Shown piece by piece: positions 33,543 through 41,897 of a DNA stretch of 64,000 bases. The notes beneath the pieces were generated by a model. That model was not told the DNA's origin, did not search any database, and saw nothing but the letters and a program-made list of their open reading frames with translations. How positions within the stretch are numbered: the first letter of the stretch is position 1; every line of letters starts with the position of its first letter. A program made the translations under genes and the position numbers. Source of the DNA: Paraburkholderia sp. BCC1886 (GTDB lineage: Bacteria > Pseudomonadota > Gammaproteobacteria > Burkholderiales > Burkholderiaceae); assembly GCF_900996245.1 (NCBI RefSeq), contig NZ_CAAJGK010000129.1, positions 62,001 to 126,000 on the forward strand, in the 5' to 3' direction.

Positions 33543-34535
33543 ATGCGCCGACCTGTCATCGCAGTGGTCGCTTTCGACCGCATCAGCCCGTTTCATCTGT
33601 CCGTGCCCTGCGTCGTGTTCGGCGAAACCGGCGGCGAGTCGCCCGGCGCCGGGCAGTCGCTCATGCCGCAATTCACGCTCAAGGTTTGCGCGGCCGAAGC
33701 GGGCACCCTGAATACGACGGCCGGGTTTTCTCTTGGCGTGGCGCACGGTCTGGCCGCGCTGAAAACCGCGGACACGATCATCGTGCCAACCTGGCGCGAC
33801 CCGCACGAACGGCCGCCGGCGCCGCTGCTCAAGGCGCTGGTCAGTGCGCAACGGCGCGGGGCGCAGATCGTCGGCTTGTGTCTGGGCGCGTACGTGCTGG
33901 CCGAGGCGGGCTTGCTGGAAGGACGCAGCGCCACGACGCACTGGGCTTACGCAGCCGATTTCGCGCAGCGTTATCCGGGCGTGAAGGTGGCCGCGGACGT
34001 GCTCTACGTCGAGGACGACAACGTGGTGACCTCGGCCGGCACGGCGGCGGGCATCGACTGCTGCCTGCATCTCATCCGCCAGCGCTATGGCGCCGAGTGC
34101 GCGAACAGCATGGCGCGACGACTCGTCGTGCCGCCGCATCGGCAGGGCGGGCAGGCGCAGTTCGTCGAACATCCGTTACCCTCGACCGGAAGAGAGTCGC
34201 GCCTGTCGGGGCTGCTCGACACGTTGCGCGGCGAACTGGACGACGCGCATACATTGGATAGCCTCGCTGCCCGAACCTTGATGAGCCGGCGCACGTTCAC
34301 GCGTCAGTTCCGTTTGCTGACGGGCACGACGGTGGGTGCATGGCTGCTGGGCGAACGACTCGTGCTCACACAACGCCTGCTGGAAACCAGCGATCATTCG
34401 GTCGACGCGATTGCCGCGCTCGCCGGCTTCGGCTCGCCGGAATCGTTGCGGTTGCACTTCCGGCGCGCGTACGGCATTTCGCCGAAGATCTGGCGGCAGA
34501 ATTTTCGCGGGCGGGAAGTCGCGGTCAGGCGGTGA
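33543..34535 (+). CDS. GlxA-family AraC-type regulator (DJ-1/PfpI sensor plus AraC DNA-binding domain)
   Basis: 330 residues from ATG at 33543. N-terminal DJ-1/PfpI-like domain with Cys113 at the nucleophile elbow (GLCLGAYVLAEAGLL), C-terminal double helix-turn-helix from about 230 (LAARTLMSRRTFTRQF; IAALAGFGSPESLRLHFRRAYG). Divergent from the isochorismatase gene. Its last 11 bases overlap the convergent DUF971 gene. Confidence 0.88.
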   Translation: MRRPVIAVVAFDRISPFHLSVPCVVFGETGGESPGAGQSLMPQFTLKVCAAEAGTLNTTAGFSLGVAHGLAALKTADTIIVPTWRDPHERPPAPLLKALVSAQRRGAQIVGLCLGAYVLAEAGLLEGRSATTHWAYAADFAQRYPGVKVAADVLYVEDDNVVTSAGTAAGIDCCLHLIRQRYGAECANSMARRLVVPPHRQGGQAQFVEHPLPSTGRESRLSGLLDTLRGELDDAHTLDSLAARTLMSRRTFTRQFRLLTGTTVGAWLLGERLVLTQRLLETSDHSVDAIAALAGFGSPESLRLHFRRAYGISPKIWRQNFRGREVAVRR

Positions 34536-34812
34536 GGGCGGGCAATTGCGCGAGATAGGCCCATGGGAAGATACCGCGCTCGTGTCCGTCGCTGAATACC
34601 ATCTGGATGCCATAGCCCATCGGGTGAATCGCCATGACCGACGTATCGTCGAACCTGTCGTCTGTGCGACGCGAGCCGTTGCGGCGGCAATGCGTACAGC
34701 GGCAGGCCGCGCGTAACGCCGCATACGCGATCCGCTGTGGCGCCGTATCGGGCCAATGGATGCAAAGCGCTCGCGCTTCGCTGTCCAGTTCGATGCGCTC
34801 GGGCGTGATCAC
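34525..34812 (-). CDS. DUF971 domain protein
   Basis: 95 residues from GTG at 34812, whose GTGA overlaps the stop of the HEAT-repeat gene. Family features: VITPERIELD start, RIAYAALRAACRCTHCR, then IHPMGYGIQMVFSDGHERGIFPWAYL. The domain occurs alone, at the N-terminus of gamma-butyrobetaine-type dioxygenases and at the C-terminus of the Fe-S carrier HCF101. The two Cys in CRCTHC plus the ferredoxin two genes upstream suggest a part in Fe-S handling, which is inference. Last gene of the GntR-AprA-like operon. Confidence 0.82.
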   Translation of the reverse strand: MITPERIELDSEARALCIHWPDTAPQRIAYAALRAACRCTHCRRNGSRRTDDRFDDTSVMAIHPMGYGIQMVFSDGHERGIFPWAYLAQLPALTA

Positions 34813-35804
34813 GAGCGCGCTTCTTCGATCTGCTGCAACGCGATACGCACGGCCTTGCGCACGTCGGGGTCGGCGTCGTCGAGCGCAGCGCGTAGCGCGT
34901 CGAGCGTAGCGGGTTCGCGCAGTTCGCCGAGTGCGAGCGCGGCTTCCTTGCGTAGATTGCTGATGGCGCTGGTGAGCAGCGCGGCGACCGGCAACGCCGC
35001 CGCGCGATCGCCGATCTGCCCCAGCGCGCGTGCCACCCGCAAACGGACCTGCCAGAAGTCGTCGGCGAGCGCTGCGACCAATGTGTCGCGCGTGAACCGG
35101 GCGCGCAGTTTGCCGAGCGTCGTCGCGGCTTCTTCGCGAACTTGCCAGACCGGGTCGGCGAGTGCGTGCAGCAAGGCGTCCGGTGCTGCGCTGTCGGCCA
35201 CGGAAGCGAAGCCCAGCGCACCGACTGCCGCGCGACGAATCTCGGCGCTCGCGTCCGACCTGGCCGCGTGCGCGAGCGGCGCCAGGGCTCGAACGTCCTT
35301 GAGCCAGCCGAGCAGTACGACCGCTTCTATCCGTACCGTGTCGTCGTGATGATTCAGCCCGCGCAAGGCCGGGTCCAGCGCATCCGCATGACGTAATTCG
35401 CGCAGCGCACGCAGCACGGCGGCCAGGACGAACGGGTCGGCGTGATCGGTCCAGCGCAGCAGAACCGTCCCCGACGCGGTGTCCTTCAATACCGACAGAC
35501 TGTGCGCTGCGGCGGTGCCCACTTCGCGCTCGGCGTCGAGCAGCGCGTGACAAAGCGCGTCCACGATCCACGCTTCCTCCCACGCGCCGAGCACGCGCGC
35601 GGCCTCGCGCCGCACGTCCGCCGACGCATCGTGCGCCAGTGCATGCGCGATGGCCGGGAGCGCATCGGGCTCTTCCAGATCGGCGAGTTCCAGCAGCGCG
35701 ATCCGGCGGACCACGGGGTCGTCGTGCGCAAGGCGGGGCAGCAACGCGGCGACTTCGGGCGCGAGCGTGTCGGGGTCGTGAATCAGCAAAGGAGAGTCGG
35801 TCAT
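34809..35804 (-). CDS. HEAT-repeat protein
   Basis: 331 residues from ATG at 35804, almost wholly built of about nine HEAT/PBS-lyase-type repeats of 31 residues with the pattern D-x-VRxxAxxALGxL (for example DDTVRIEAVVLLGWLKD, DPVWQVREEAATTLGKL, DPDVRKAVRIALQQI). No transmembrane segment or signal peptide. Such proteins act as scaffolds for assembling or holding redox enzymes. It lies 50 bp after the ferredoxin gene and overlaps the DUF971 gene. Frames extending further upstream run through the ferredoxin gene. Confidence 0.85.
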   Translation of the reverse strand: MTDSPLLIHDPDTLAPEVAALLPRLAHDDPVVRRIALLELADLEEPDALPAIAHALAHDASADVRREAARVLGAWEEAWIVDALCHALLDAEREVGTAAAHSLSVLKDTASGTVLLRWTDHADPFVLAAVLRALRELRHADALDPALRGLNHHDDTVRIEAVVLLGWLKDVRALAPLAHAARSDASAEIRRAAVGALGFASVADSAAPDALLHALADPVWQVREEAATTLGKLRARFTRDTLVAALADDFWQVRLRVARALGQIGDRAAALPVAALLTSAISNLRKEAALALGELREPATLDALRAALDDADPDVRKAVRIALQQIEEARS

Positions 35805-35854
35805 GGGGCGATCGCGTGAAGGGGGAGCGTGTGGGTCAATCGTTCTACAGCGCT

Positions 35855-36100
35855 TTAGCGCAGCAGATACGGAATCTCGACCTTGACCGCGCCGGTCGGG
35901 CAATCCTGCTCGCACGGCATGCAGTACCAGCATTCGTCGAACTGCATGTAAGCCTTGCCCTTGCTCATATCGATGGCAAGCAGGTCGAGCGGACACACGT
36001 CGACGCACACCGTGCAGCCCTTGTCGGCGATGCATTTGTCTTCGTCGATCGTGACGGGCGCCGAGCTACGCTGAAAAATTTCGTGAGGCGTATAGGACAT
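35855..36100 (-). CDS. AprB-like 2x[4Fe-4S] ferredoxin
   Basis: 81 residues with eight cluster-binding Cys: 23, 29, 32, 36 (C-x5-C-x2-C-x3-CP) and 57, 60, 63, 67 (C-x2-C-x2-C-x3-CP). The second motif CWYCMPCEQDCPTGAV closely resembles the beta subunit of APS reductase (AprB), but the long C-terminal tail that wraps AprA is missing. It lies 12 bp after the AprA-like flavoprotein gene and is its probable electron partner. No sat, qmo or dsr gene is in the window, so a role in dissimilatory sulfate metabolism is unlikely. Confidence 0.87.
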   Translation of the reverse strand: MSYTPHEIFQRSSAPVTIDEDKCIADKGCTVCVDVCPLDLLAIDMSKGKAYMQFDECWYCMPCEQDCPTGAVKVEIPYLLR

Positions 36101-36112
36101 CGCGAATTCCTT

Positions 36113-37846
36113 TTAAACGGTGGCGTCGGCGGCTTCGTGAATGCGCAGGTGCCGGTATGAATCGAGTTCGGTCTCGGCGAGCGGCACGACATACGGTTCG
36201 ACCGCGCGTTTTCTGCTCGTCATGCGGCCCGTGTCGTCCTTGAACAGATGCGTATGGCAGAACCAGTCGGCATCGTTGCGCTGCGGATAATCGACGCGAT
36301 GGTGATACAGGCCCCAACGGCTCTCGGTGCGAAACAGCGAGGCTCGTGCGGCCATTTCCGCGCAGTCGCGGATGGCGCGCACTTCGGCGGCACGCATCAG
36401 TTCGTGCGGATTCGCGGCCTTGATCGCGTCGATGTCCGTGCCGATTTCCTCGAAGCGCTGCAGGCCGATTTCCATCTTGCGGGTGACCTTCGGCGGCTGC
36501 AGATAGTCGTTGACCATGCGGCGCAACTTGTACTCGACCTGCGCCGGAGCGAGACCGTTTTCGCGTTCCAGCGGCGCGTAAATGCGCGCCCGTTCGGCAT
36601 CGACCTGTTCCTGATCGATCGCCGCATGCTCGCGTCCGGCCACGTAGGCCGCGGCATTCCGACCCGCGAACCAGCCGTAAGTGAACGCGCCGAGCATGTA
36701 GTTGTGCGGCACCGCCGCCATGTCGCCTGCGGCATACAGACCCGCAACGGTGGTCTCCGCGCGCGCGTTCACATAAACGCCCGATGCACTATGACCGCTA
36801 CAGAAGCCGATCTCCGAAATGTGCATTTCGACCATCTGCTGCCGGTAGTCGGTGCCGCGTCCTTCATGAAAACGGCCGCGGCTCGGCCGCTCGTTCGTGT
36901 GCAGAATCTGTTCGATGGTCTGGATGGTTTCTTCCGCGAGGTGGTCGAGCTTGAGGAACACCGGGCCGTTGCCGCTTTGCAGTTCCTGGTAGAACTCCCA
37001 CATCATCTGGCCGCTCCAGTAATCGCATTCGATGAAGCGTTCGCCCTTGCCGTTCGCCGTGAAGCCGCCGAGCGGACCCGTCACGTATGCGCACGCGGGA
37101 CCGTTGTAGTCCTTGATCAACGGATTGATCTGGAAGCATTCGAGATTCGCGAGCGCTGCGCCCGCGTGATACGCCATGGCATAACCGTCGCCCGCATTGG
37201 TCGGATTCTCGTAGGTGCCCATCAGATAGCCGGAGGCGGGCAGGCCGAGACGCCCGGCCGCGCCGCACGACAGGATCACCGCCTTGGCGCGCACGATATA
37301 GAAGTCGGCGGTGCGGCAGTCGAAGCCGAGTACGCCGCATACATTGCCTTGCGCGTCTTTGAGCAGACGCGTGGCGACGATCCGGTTGGTGATCGCCACG
37401 CGCGCCCGCTTTAGTTGCCGGTACAACACCTTCTTGATGTCGTGGCCTTCCGGCATCGGCAACACGTACGAGCCCATGTGATGCACTTTCTTCACCGCGT
37501 AATCGCCGGTGCCGTCCTTTTCGAATTTCACGCCCCAGCGGTCGAGTTCCTCGATGGTCTGAAAGCTATGCTTCGCATACGCATAGACGGCTTCCTGATC
37601 GACGATGCCGTCGTTGGCGATCGTGATTTCGCGGGTGTACTGTTCGGGCGTCGCATGGCCGGGAATGACCGCGTTGTTCAGTCCGTCCATCCCCATCGAG
37701 ATCGCGCCGCTGCGCTTGACGTTGGCTTTCTCCAGCAGCAGCACCTTGAGACCCGGATTGCCTTCTTTTGCCTTCACGGCCGCCATCGGTCCGGCTGTTC
37801 CGCCGCCGACCACGACCACGTCGTATTCGAGTACATGCGTATTCAT
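36113..37846 (-). CDS. AprA/fumarate-reductase-like FAD flavoprotein
   Basis: 577 residues. FAD motif VVVGGGTAGPMAAV at about 11-24, LLLEKANVKRSGAISMGMDGLNN (binding of the flavin ring region), TNAGDGYAMAYHAGA, then LYAAGDMAA near residue 375. The arrangement KRSGA...MGMDG and the ferredoxin partner point to the AprA branch rather than to fumarate reductase. The ATG overlaps the stop of the GntR gene (ATGA) and the ferredoxin follows within 12 bp, so the three are one operon. Substrate unknown; adenylyl-sulfate is not assumed. Confidence 0.85.
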   Translation of the reverse strand: MNTHVLEYDVVVVGGGTAGPMAAVKAKEGNPGLKVLLLEKANVKRSGAISMGMDGLNNAVIPGHATPEQYTREITIANDGIVDQEAVYAYAKHSFQTIEELDRWGVKFEKDGTGDYAVKKVHHMGSYVLPMPEGHDIKKVLYRQLKRARVAITNRIVATRLLKDAQGNVCGVLGFDCRTADFYIVRAKAVILSCGAAGRLGLPASGYLMGTYENPTNAGDGYAMAYHAGAALANLECFQINPLIKDYNGPACAYVTGPLGGFTANGKGERFIECDYWSGQMMWEFYQELQSGNGPVFLKLDHLAEETIQTIEQILHTNERPSRGRFHEGRGTDYRQQMVEMHISEIGFCSGHSASGVYVNARAETTVAGLYAAGDMAAVPHNYMLGAFTYGWFAGRNAAAYVAGREHAAIDQEQVDAERARIYAPLERENGLAPAQVEYKLRRMVNDYLQPPKVTRKMEIGLQRFEEIGTDIDAIKAANPHELMRAAEVRAIRDCAEMAARASLFRTESRWGLYHHRVDYPQRNDADWFCHTHLFKDDTGRMTSRKRAVEPYVVPLAETELDSYRHLRIHEAADATV

Positions 37847-38637
37847 CGTGATTTCCCTGTCGAGGTGCGTGAAGTGGCCGACTCGCTTTTTTCGCGGTCG
37901 ATACGCAGGCGGTACTGAAGCGCATCGCCGCGCACATACAAGTGCTCGTAATCGAGCGGCGCGCCGTCGGCGTCGTGAGTCAGACGGTCGATGCGCATGA
38001 TCGGACTGCCTTCCTCGACGCGCAGCGCGTCGGCAATATCGTGATCCGCGAGAATCGCGTCGATGGCCACGTCCGCATGGCCCAGCGCGATGCCGCAATC
38101 GTTTTCCAGAATCAGGAAAATGTCGCGCGTCGCGAGATCGGCATTCGCCAGACGCCGGCCCACGGACTCGGGCAGCCATGTCAGTTCGAGCGAAACCGGT
38201 TCGCGGTTGAGCAGGCGCACGCGATGAATCTCCGTGACCGTCGTGCCTTCCTCGACGTTCAGGCGCGCCGCGACCTGCCGCTCCGCCTCGACGAATTTGA
38301 AACTGCGCAGACGGTTGACGATTTCATAACCCATCGACGACATCGCTTCCGCGAAACCTTGCAGCGAGCTGACGTTCTGAAATGCCTTCGGTTTCGAGAC
38401 GAAGGTGCCCTTGCCATGCAGCTTGAACAGCAAGCCTTCCTTCTGCAGATCGCCCAGCGCCTGACGCACCGTAATACGGCTGACGTCGAACATTGCGCAC
38501 AGTTCGTACTCGGAGGGCATCTGGCTATGCGGCGCATAGGTGCCGTCGAGAATGCGCGTACGCAGGGTTTCGGTAATCTGCGCGTACAGGGGCAGCGCAG
38601 TCACAGCGACGGCGAGATTGCTGGCCGGTTTGGGCAT
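37843..38637 (-). CDS. HutC-type GntR regulator (UTRA effector domain)
   Basis: 264 residues. Winged helix at about 17-85 (MPSEYELCAMFDVSRITVRQALGDL) followed by a UTRA domain (FVEAERQVAARLNVEEGTTVTEIHRVRL through DYEHLYVRGDALQYRLRI). First gene of the operon with the AprA-like flavoprotein, overlapping it by four bases, with a HutC-type operator nine bases before its own ATG. HutC-group regulators usually sense the first metabolite of the pathway they control. Confidence 0.92.
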   Translation of the reverse strand: MPKPASNLAVAVTALPLYAQITETLRTRILDGTYAPHSQMPSEYELCAMFDVSRITVRQALGDLQKEGLLFKLHGKGTFVSKPKAFQNVSSLQGFAEAMSSMGYEIVNRLRSFKFVEAERQVAARLNVEEGTTVTEIHRVRLLNREPVSLELTWLPESVGRRLANADLATRDIFLILENDCGIALGHADVAIDAILADHDIADALRVEEGSPIMRIDRLTHDADGAPLDYEHLYVRGDALQYRLRIDREKSESATSRTSTGKSR

Positions 38638-38645
38638 GGGCTCAA

Positions 38646-38659
38646 CTTGTTATGACAAG
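38646..38659. promoter_or_regulatory. HutC-type operator
   Basis: CTTGT-TATG-ACAAG, a perfect palindrome with the CTTGT...ACAAG form typical of the HutC group, immediately upstream of the gntR ATG and in the 258-bp divergent region shared with the amino-acid ABC genes. It could therefore control both directions. Confidence 0.72.
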
Positions 38660-38895
38660 ATGAAGCCGAGTCTACTGAGGTTGACTGGGCGGCCCAACCA
38701 ACTTTTTCTGCTATCCATTTCATCGAACCGTGCGATGCGTCAGCGAGTCGATCGGCGATATCACAGATGCCGCTTAGCACTCGACAAATGCTTGGTTTGC
38801 ACCAATCGCGAGCATTGTTAGAGTGGCGGCTCGCGCTCGGGGGAAGCTTGTCCGAAGATTCGCGCGAGGTCCCAGAAAAAAAGGAAGCCACCGTT

Positions 38896-39714
38896 ATGAA
38901 CATCAAGAAATTCGGCGCGGTTATTGCCGCAGGCCTTTTCGTCCTGTCCAGCGCCGCGCATGCGGACCGTCTCGACGACATCAAGAAAGCGGGCGTGTTG
39001 CGGGTTGCCGCGTTCGACAGCAATCCGCCGTTCGGCTTCGTCGATCCGAAGAGCAATCAGATCGTCGGACTCGATATCGACTATGCGCGTGCGCTGGCGA
39101 CGCGACTCGGCGTCAAACTCGAGATTCAGCCGACCAATCCGGCGAACCGTATCGCTTTTCTAAAGTCCGGCAAGGTGGACCTGGTGTTCGCGAACTTCAC
39201 GATTACCGACGACCGCAAGAAAGAAGTGGACTTCAGCACGCCGTATTTCGCGTCGGGCACGCAGTTCATCGCGAAGAAGGGCACGCTCACTTCGCCGCAA
39301 CAACTGAACGGCCTGCGTATCGGCGCGGATAAAGGCACCACCAACGAACAACAGGTCCGCGCGCAATTCCCGAGTGCGACGATCATCGCTTACGACGACA
39401 CGCCGTTCGCGTTTGCCGCGCTGCGTACGGGCAACGTGCAGGCCATCACGCAGGACGGCCCGAAGCTGGTCGCCTTGCTGGCGAAAGTCCCGGACAAGGC
39501 TAACTACGAAATTCCGGCGTTCACCATTTCGAACGACTATGAAGGCGTGGGCGTGCCGAAGGGCGAAACCCGTCTGCTGAACGTCGTGAACGATACGCTG
39601 AAAGATCTCGAAGCCAAGGGCACGGCAGCCAGCATCTACGACACGTGGTTCGGCCCGAAGAGCGCCGCACCGCTGCCGCGTCTGTTCAAGATCGGCGACC
39701 CGCAGAAGAGCTGA
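38896..39714 (+). CDS. Amino-acid-type ABC transporter substrate-binding protein (family 3)
   Basis: 272 residues, signal peptide of 23 residues ending AHA. Family-3 features: IKKAGVLRVAAFDSNPPFGFVD, IVGLDIDYARALA, KSGKVDLVFANFTITDDRK. ATG preceded by AAGGAAG. Resembles binders of polar amino acids and cystine. Divergent from the HutC/AprA-like operon and followed by two permease genes but no ATPase. Confidence 0.9.
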   Translation: MNIKKFGAVIAAGLFVLSSAAHADRLDDIKKAGVLRVAAFDSNPPFGFVDPKSNQIVGLDIDYARALATRLGVKLEIQPTNPANRIAFLKSGKVDLVFANFTITDDRKKEVDFSTPYFASGTQFIAKKGTLTSPQQLNGLRIGADKGTTNEQQVRAQFPSATIIAYDDTPFAFAALRTGNVQAITQDGPKLVALLAKVPDKANYEIPAFTISNDYEGVGVPKGETRLLNVVNDTLKDLEAKGTAASIYDTWFGPKSAAPLPRLFKIGDPQKS

Positions 39715-39795
39715 TCGACTGCGTTATTCCGACGTCCCAGGATGGCCCGGCCTGCTTGTTGCGAGCGGCCGGGCCTCGTCGCTTGAGGTTTTCAA

Positions 39796-40536
39796 TTGCA
39801 CTTCCTGAATTTCTGGCTGGATCAGCGCTATCTGGGCTGGCTCGCGCATGGCTTCGGCATCACGCTGCTGCTTTCCGTGTGCGTCGTCGTGTGTGCAACG
39901 ATACTCGGTTTTGGTCTCGCGATGGCGCAGATCGCCCGGCATCGCGCGATCGCGGGCGCGGCCAGTATCTACGTGCTGGTGTTTCGCAATTCACCGCTGC
40001 TGGTGCAGTTGCTATTCTGGTATTTTGGCGCGGCGACGCTGTTGCCCGAGCACTGGATGACCTGGCTCAACACGCCCCACGTGGGGTCCATCGGGCCGCT
40101 CGCGCTGCGCTGGCCGAGCTTCGAACTGTTTGCCGGCTGGCTCGGCATGACCTTCTACAGCACGGCTTTTATCGCGGAAGAATTTCGCGCGGGCATTCGC
40201 GGTGTGAGCAGCGCGCAGTATCAGGCGAGTGAAGCGTTGGGGATGACGCGGCTGACCAGCCTGCGATACGTCATTCTTCCGCAAGCGGTGCGCATTGCGA
40301 CGCCATCGCTCGCGGGGCAATACATGAACATCGTCAAGAACTCGTCGTTGACGATGGCGATCGGCGTGGCCGAACTGTCGTACATGTCGCGTCAGGTCGA
40401 TACCGAAAGCTTCCGGACTTTCCAGGCTTTCGGCACGGCCACGGTGCTGTACGTGGGCACCATCGCGTTGATCGAAGCGGCGCTGGTGGTCTGGCAGCAC
40501 ACAGGCGTGCGGGCATTGCAGCGGGGGCGGGCATGA
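39796..40536 (+). CDS. Amino-acid ABC transporter permease (HisM/GlnP type)
   Basis: 246 residues from TTG at 39796, with GAGG eight bases upstream. Five to six membrane helices and the conserved loop QYQASEALGMTRLTSLRYVILPQAVR. The last four bases overlap the second permease. Confidence 0.9.
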   Translation: MHFLNFWLDQRYLGWLAHGFGITLLLSVCVVVCATILGFGLAMAQIARHRAIAGAASIYVLVFRNSPLLVQLLFWYFGAATLLPEHWMTWLNTPHVGSIGPLALRWPSFELFAGWLGMTFYSTAFIAEEFRAGIRGVSSAQYQASEALGMTRLTSLRYVILPQAVRIATPSLAGQYMNIVKNSSLTMAIGVAELSYMSRQVDTESFRTFQAFGTATVLYVGTIALIEAALVVWQHTGVRALQRGRA

Positions 40537-41219
40537 GCGCGCCCGACTGGTTGCCGACGCTGCGTTATCTGCTGCTCGGTGCGTTTCCCGATGGTCCGCT
40601 CGGCGGGGCGGCGTTGACCGTCGTGCTCTCCGTGATATCGGCCGTCCTGTCCGGGGTCCTGGGGCTCGCGGGCGGCGTCGCGCTGTTCGTCACGCGCGGC
40701 GTGGGGCATGCGCTTTTGCTCGCGATCGTCGCATTCTTCCGCGCGATTCCGGTCCTGATGCTGATTTTCTGGACCTTCTTCCTGATGCCGATCGTGCTGC
40801 ATCTCGACGTGCCGGGCCTCGCGACCGTGGTGTGCGCGCTGTCGCTGATCGGCGGCGCTTATCTGTCGCATTCGGTTCACGCGGGCATCGTGTCGATCGG
40901 TGCGGGTCAGCAGAATGCGGCACTGTCGCTCGGCCTGACACGCTGGCAGGCGCTGCGCTACGTGGTGCTGCCGCAAGCCGTGCGCGTGATGATGCCGTCG
41001 TTCGTGAACCAATGGGTGTCGCTCGTGAAAGACACCTCGCTCGCGTATATCGTCGGCGTGCCCGAATTCACTTTCCTCGCCAATCAGGTGAACAGCCGGC
41101 TGATGATCTACCCGGCGCAGATTTTCATCTTCGTGGGCATCGTCTATCTGGTGTTGTGTTCTGCTTTGCAGTGGCTGGCTAACCGGCTGTTACGCCGCGC
41201 GCGATCGGCGCGGGGATGA
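40533..41219 (+). CDS. Amino-acid ABC transporter permease (HisQ/GlnP type)
   Basis: 228 residues, ATGA overlap with the first permease, same EAA loop (QQNAALSLGLTRWQALRYVVLPQAV). Together they give a heterodimeric channel. The next gene is convergent 21 bp away and no cognate ATPase gene follows. Confidence 0.9.
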   Translation: MSAPDWLPTLRYLLLGAFPDGPLGGAALTVVLSVISAVLSGVLGLAGGVALFVTRGVGHALLLAIVAFFRAIPVLMLIFWTFFLMPIVLHLDVPGLATVVCALSLIGGAYLSHSVHAGIVSIGAGQQNAALSLGLTRWQALRYVVLPQAVRVMMPSFVNQWVSLVKDTSLAYIVGVPEFTFLANQVNSRLMIYPAQIFIFVGIVYLVLCSALQWLANRLLRRARSARG

Positions 41220-41240
41220 TTTGGCATGGACAGGGCCTGA

Positions 41241-41897
41241 TCATCGGCGACGGCGCAGATAGCGCACCGCCCAGTCGCCGAATCCTTGCGAGCCCGTGAC
41301 CAGGGCGAACAGGATCGCCACCACGTAGAGCATGATGAGCGGGTCGTAACGTTCGTAGCCGTAGCGGATGGCGAGATCGCCGAGGCCGCCCGCGCCGAGT
41401 GCACCCGCCATGGCGGACGTGTTGAAGAGCGCGACGATGGTGATCGTCATCGCGGAGACGATGCCGGGCAGCGCTTCCGGCAGCAGCACATGGCGCACGA
41501 TATGCCAGCGGCCGCAGCCCATTGCCTCGGCGGCTTCGATCAGTCCGCCGCCCACGTCGCGCAGGCTGATCTCGGTGATTCGTGCGAAGTACGGCGTGAT
41601 GCTGATCGTCAACGGCACGATGGCCGCAAAGACGCCGATGGCGGAACCGAGCAGCCAGCGCGTCAGCGGAATCAGCAACACCATCATGATGATGAAGGGC
41701 GTGGCGCGGATTGCGTCGATGACGGTCGAGAGCACGCGGTAAACACGCGGCGCCGTGTGTATGCCGCCCTTCGACGTGACGACCAGCAGCACAGCGAGCG
41801 GCACGCCGATCAGCAGGGCGATCGCGCCGGAAACGGCCACCATCGTGAACGTTTCCAGCAATGCGTCCCAGAACTTTTCAAGCAGAAGATTTGACAT
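41241..41897 (-). CDS. metI: MetI-type ABC transporter permease
   Basis: 218 residues with about five helices; ends of the family pattern are visible as FWDALLETFTMVAVSGAIALLIGVPLA at the start and GLIEAAEAMGCGRWHIVRHVLLPEALP in the coupling loop. Its start overlaps the metN end by 20 bp. Imports D/L-methionine or a related sulfur amino acid with MetN and MetQ. Confidence 0.88.
   Translation of the reverse strand: MSNLLLEKFWDALLETFTMVAVSGAIALLIGVPLAVLLVVTSKGGIHTAPRVYRVLSTVIDAIRATPFIIMMVLLIPLTRWLLGSAIGVFAAIVPLTISITPYFARITEISLRDVGGGLIEAAEAMGCGRWHIVRHVLLPEALPGIVSAMTITIVALFNTSAMAGALGAGGLGDLAIRYGYERYDPLIMLYVVAILFALVTGSQGFGDWAVRYLRRRR

Noticed and set aside
35855..37846. Flavoprotein plus ferredoxin as a genuine dissimilatory APS reductase
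   Set aside because: The ferredoxin lacks the AprB C-terminal tail, and no sat, qmo or dsr gene is in the window; only the fold is similar.
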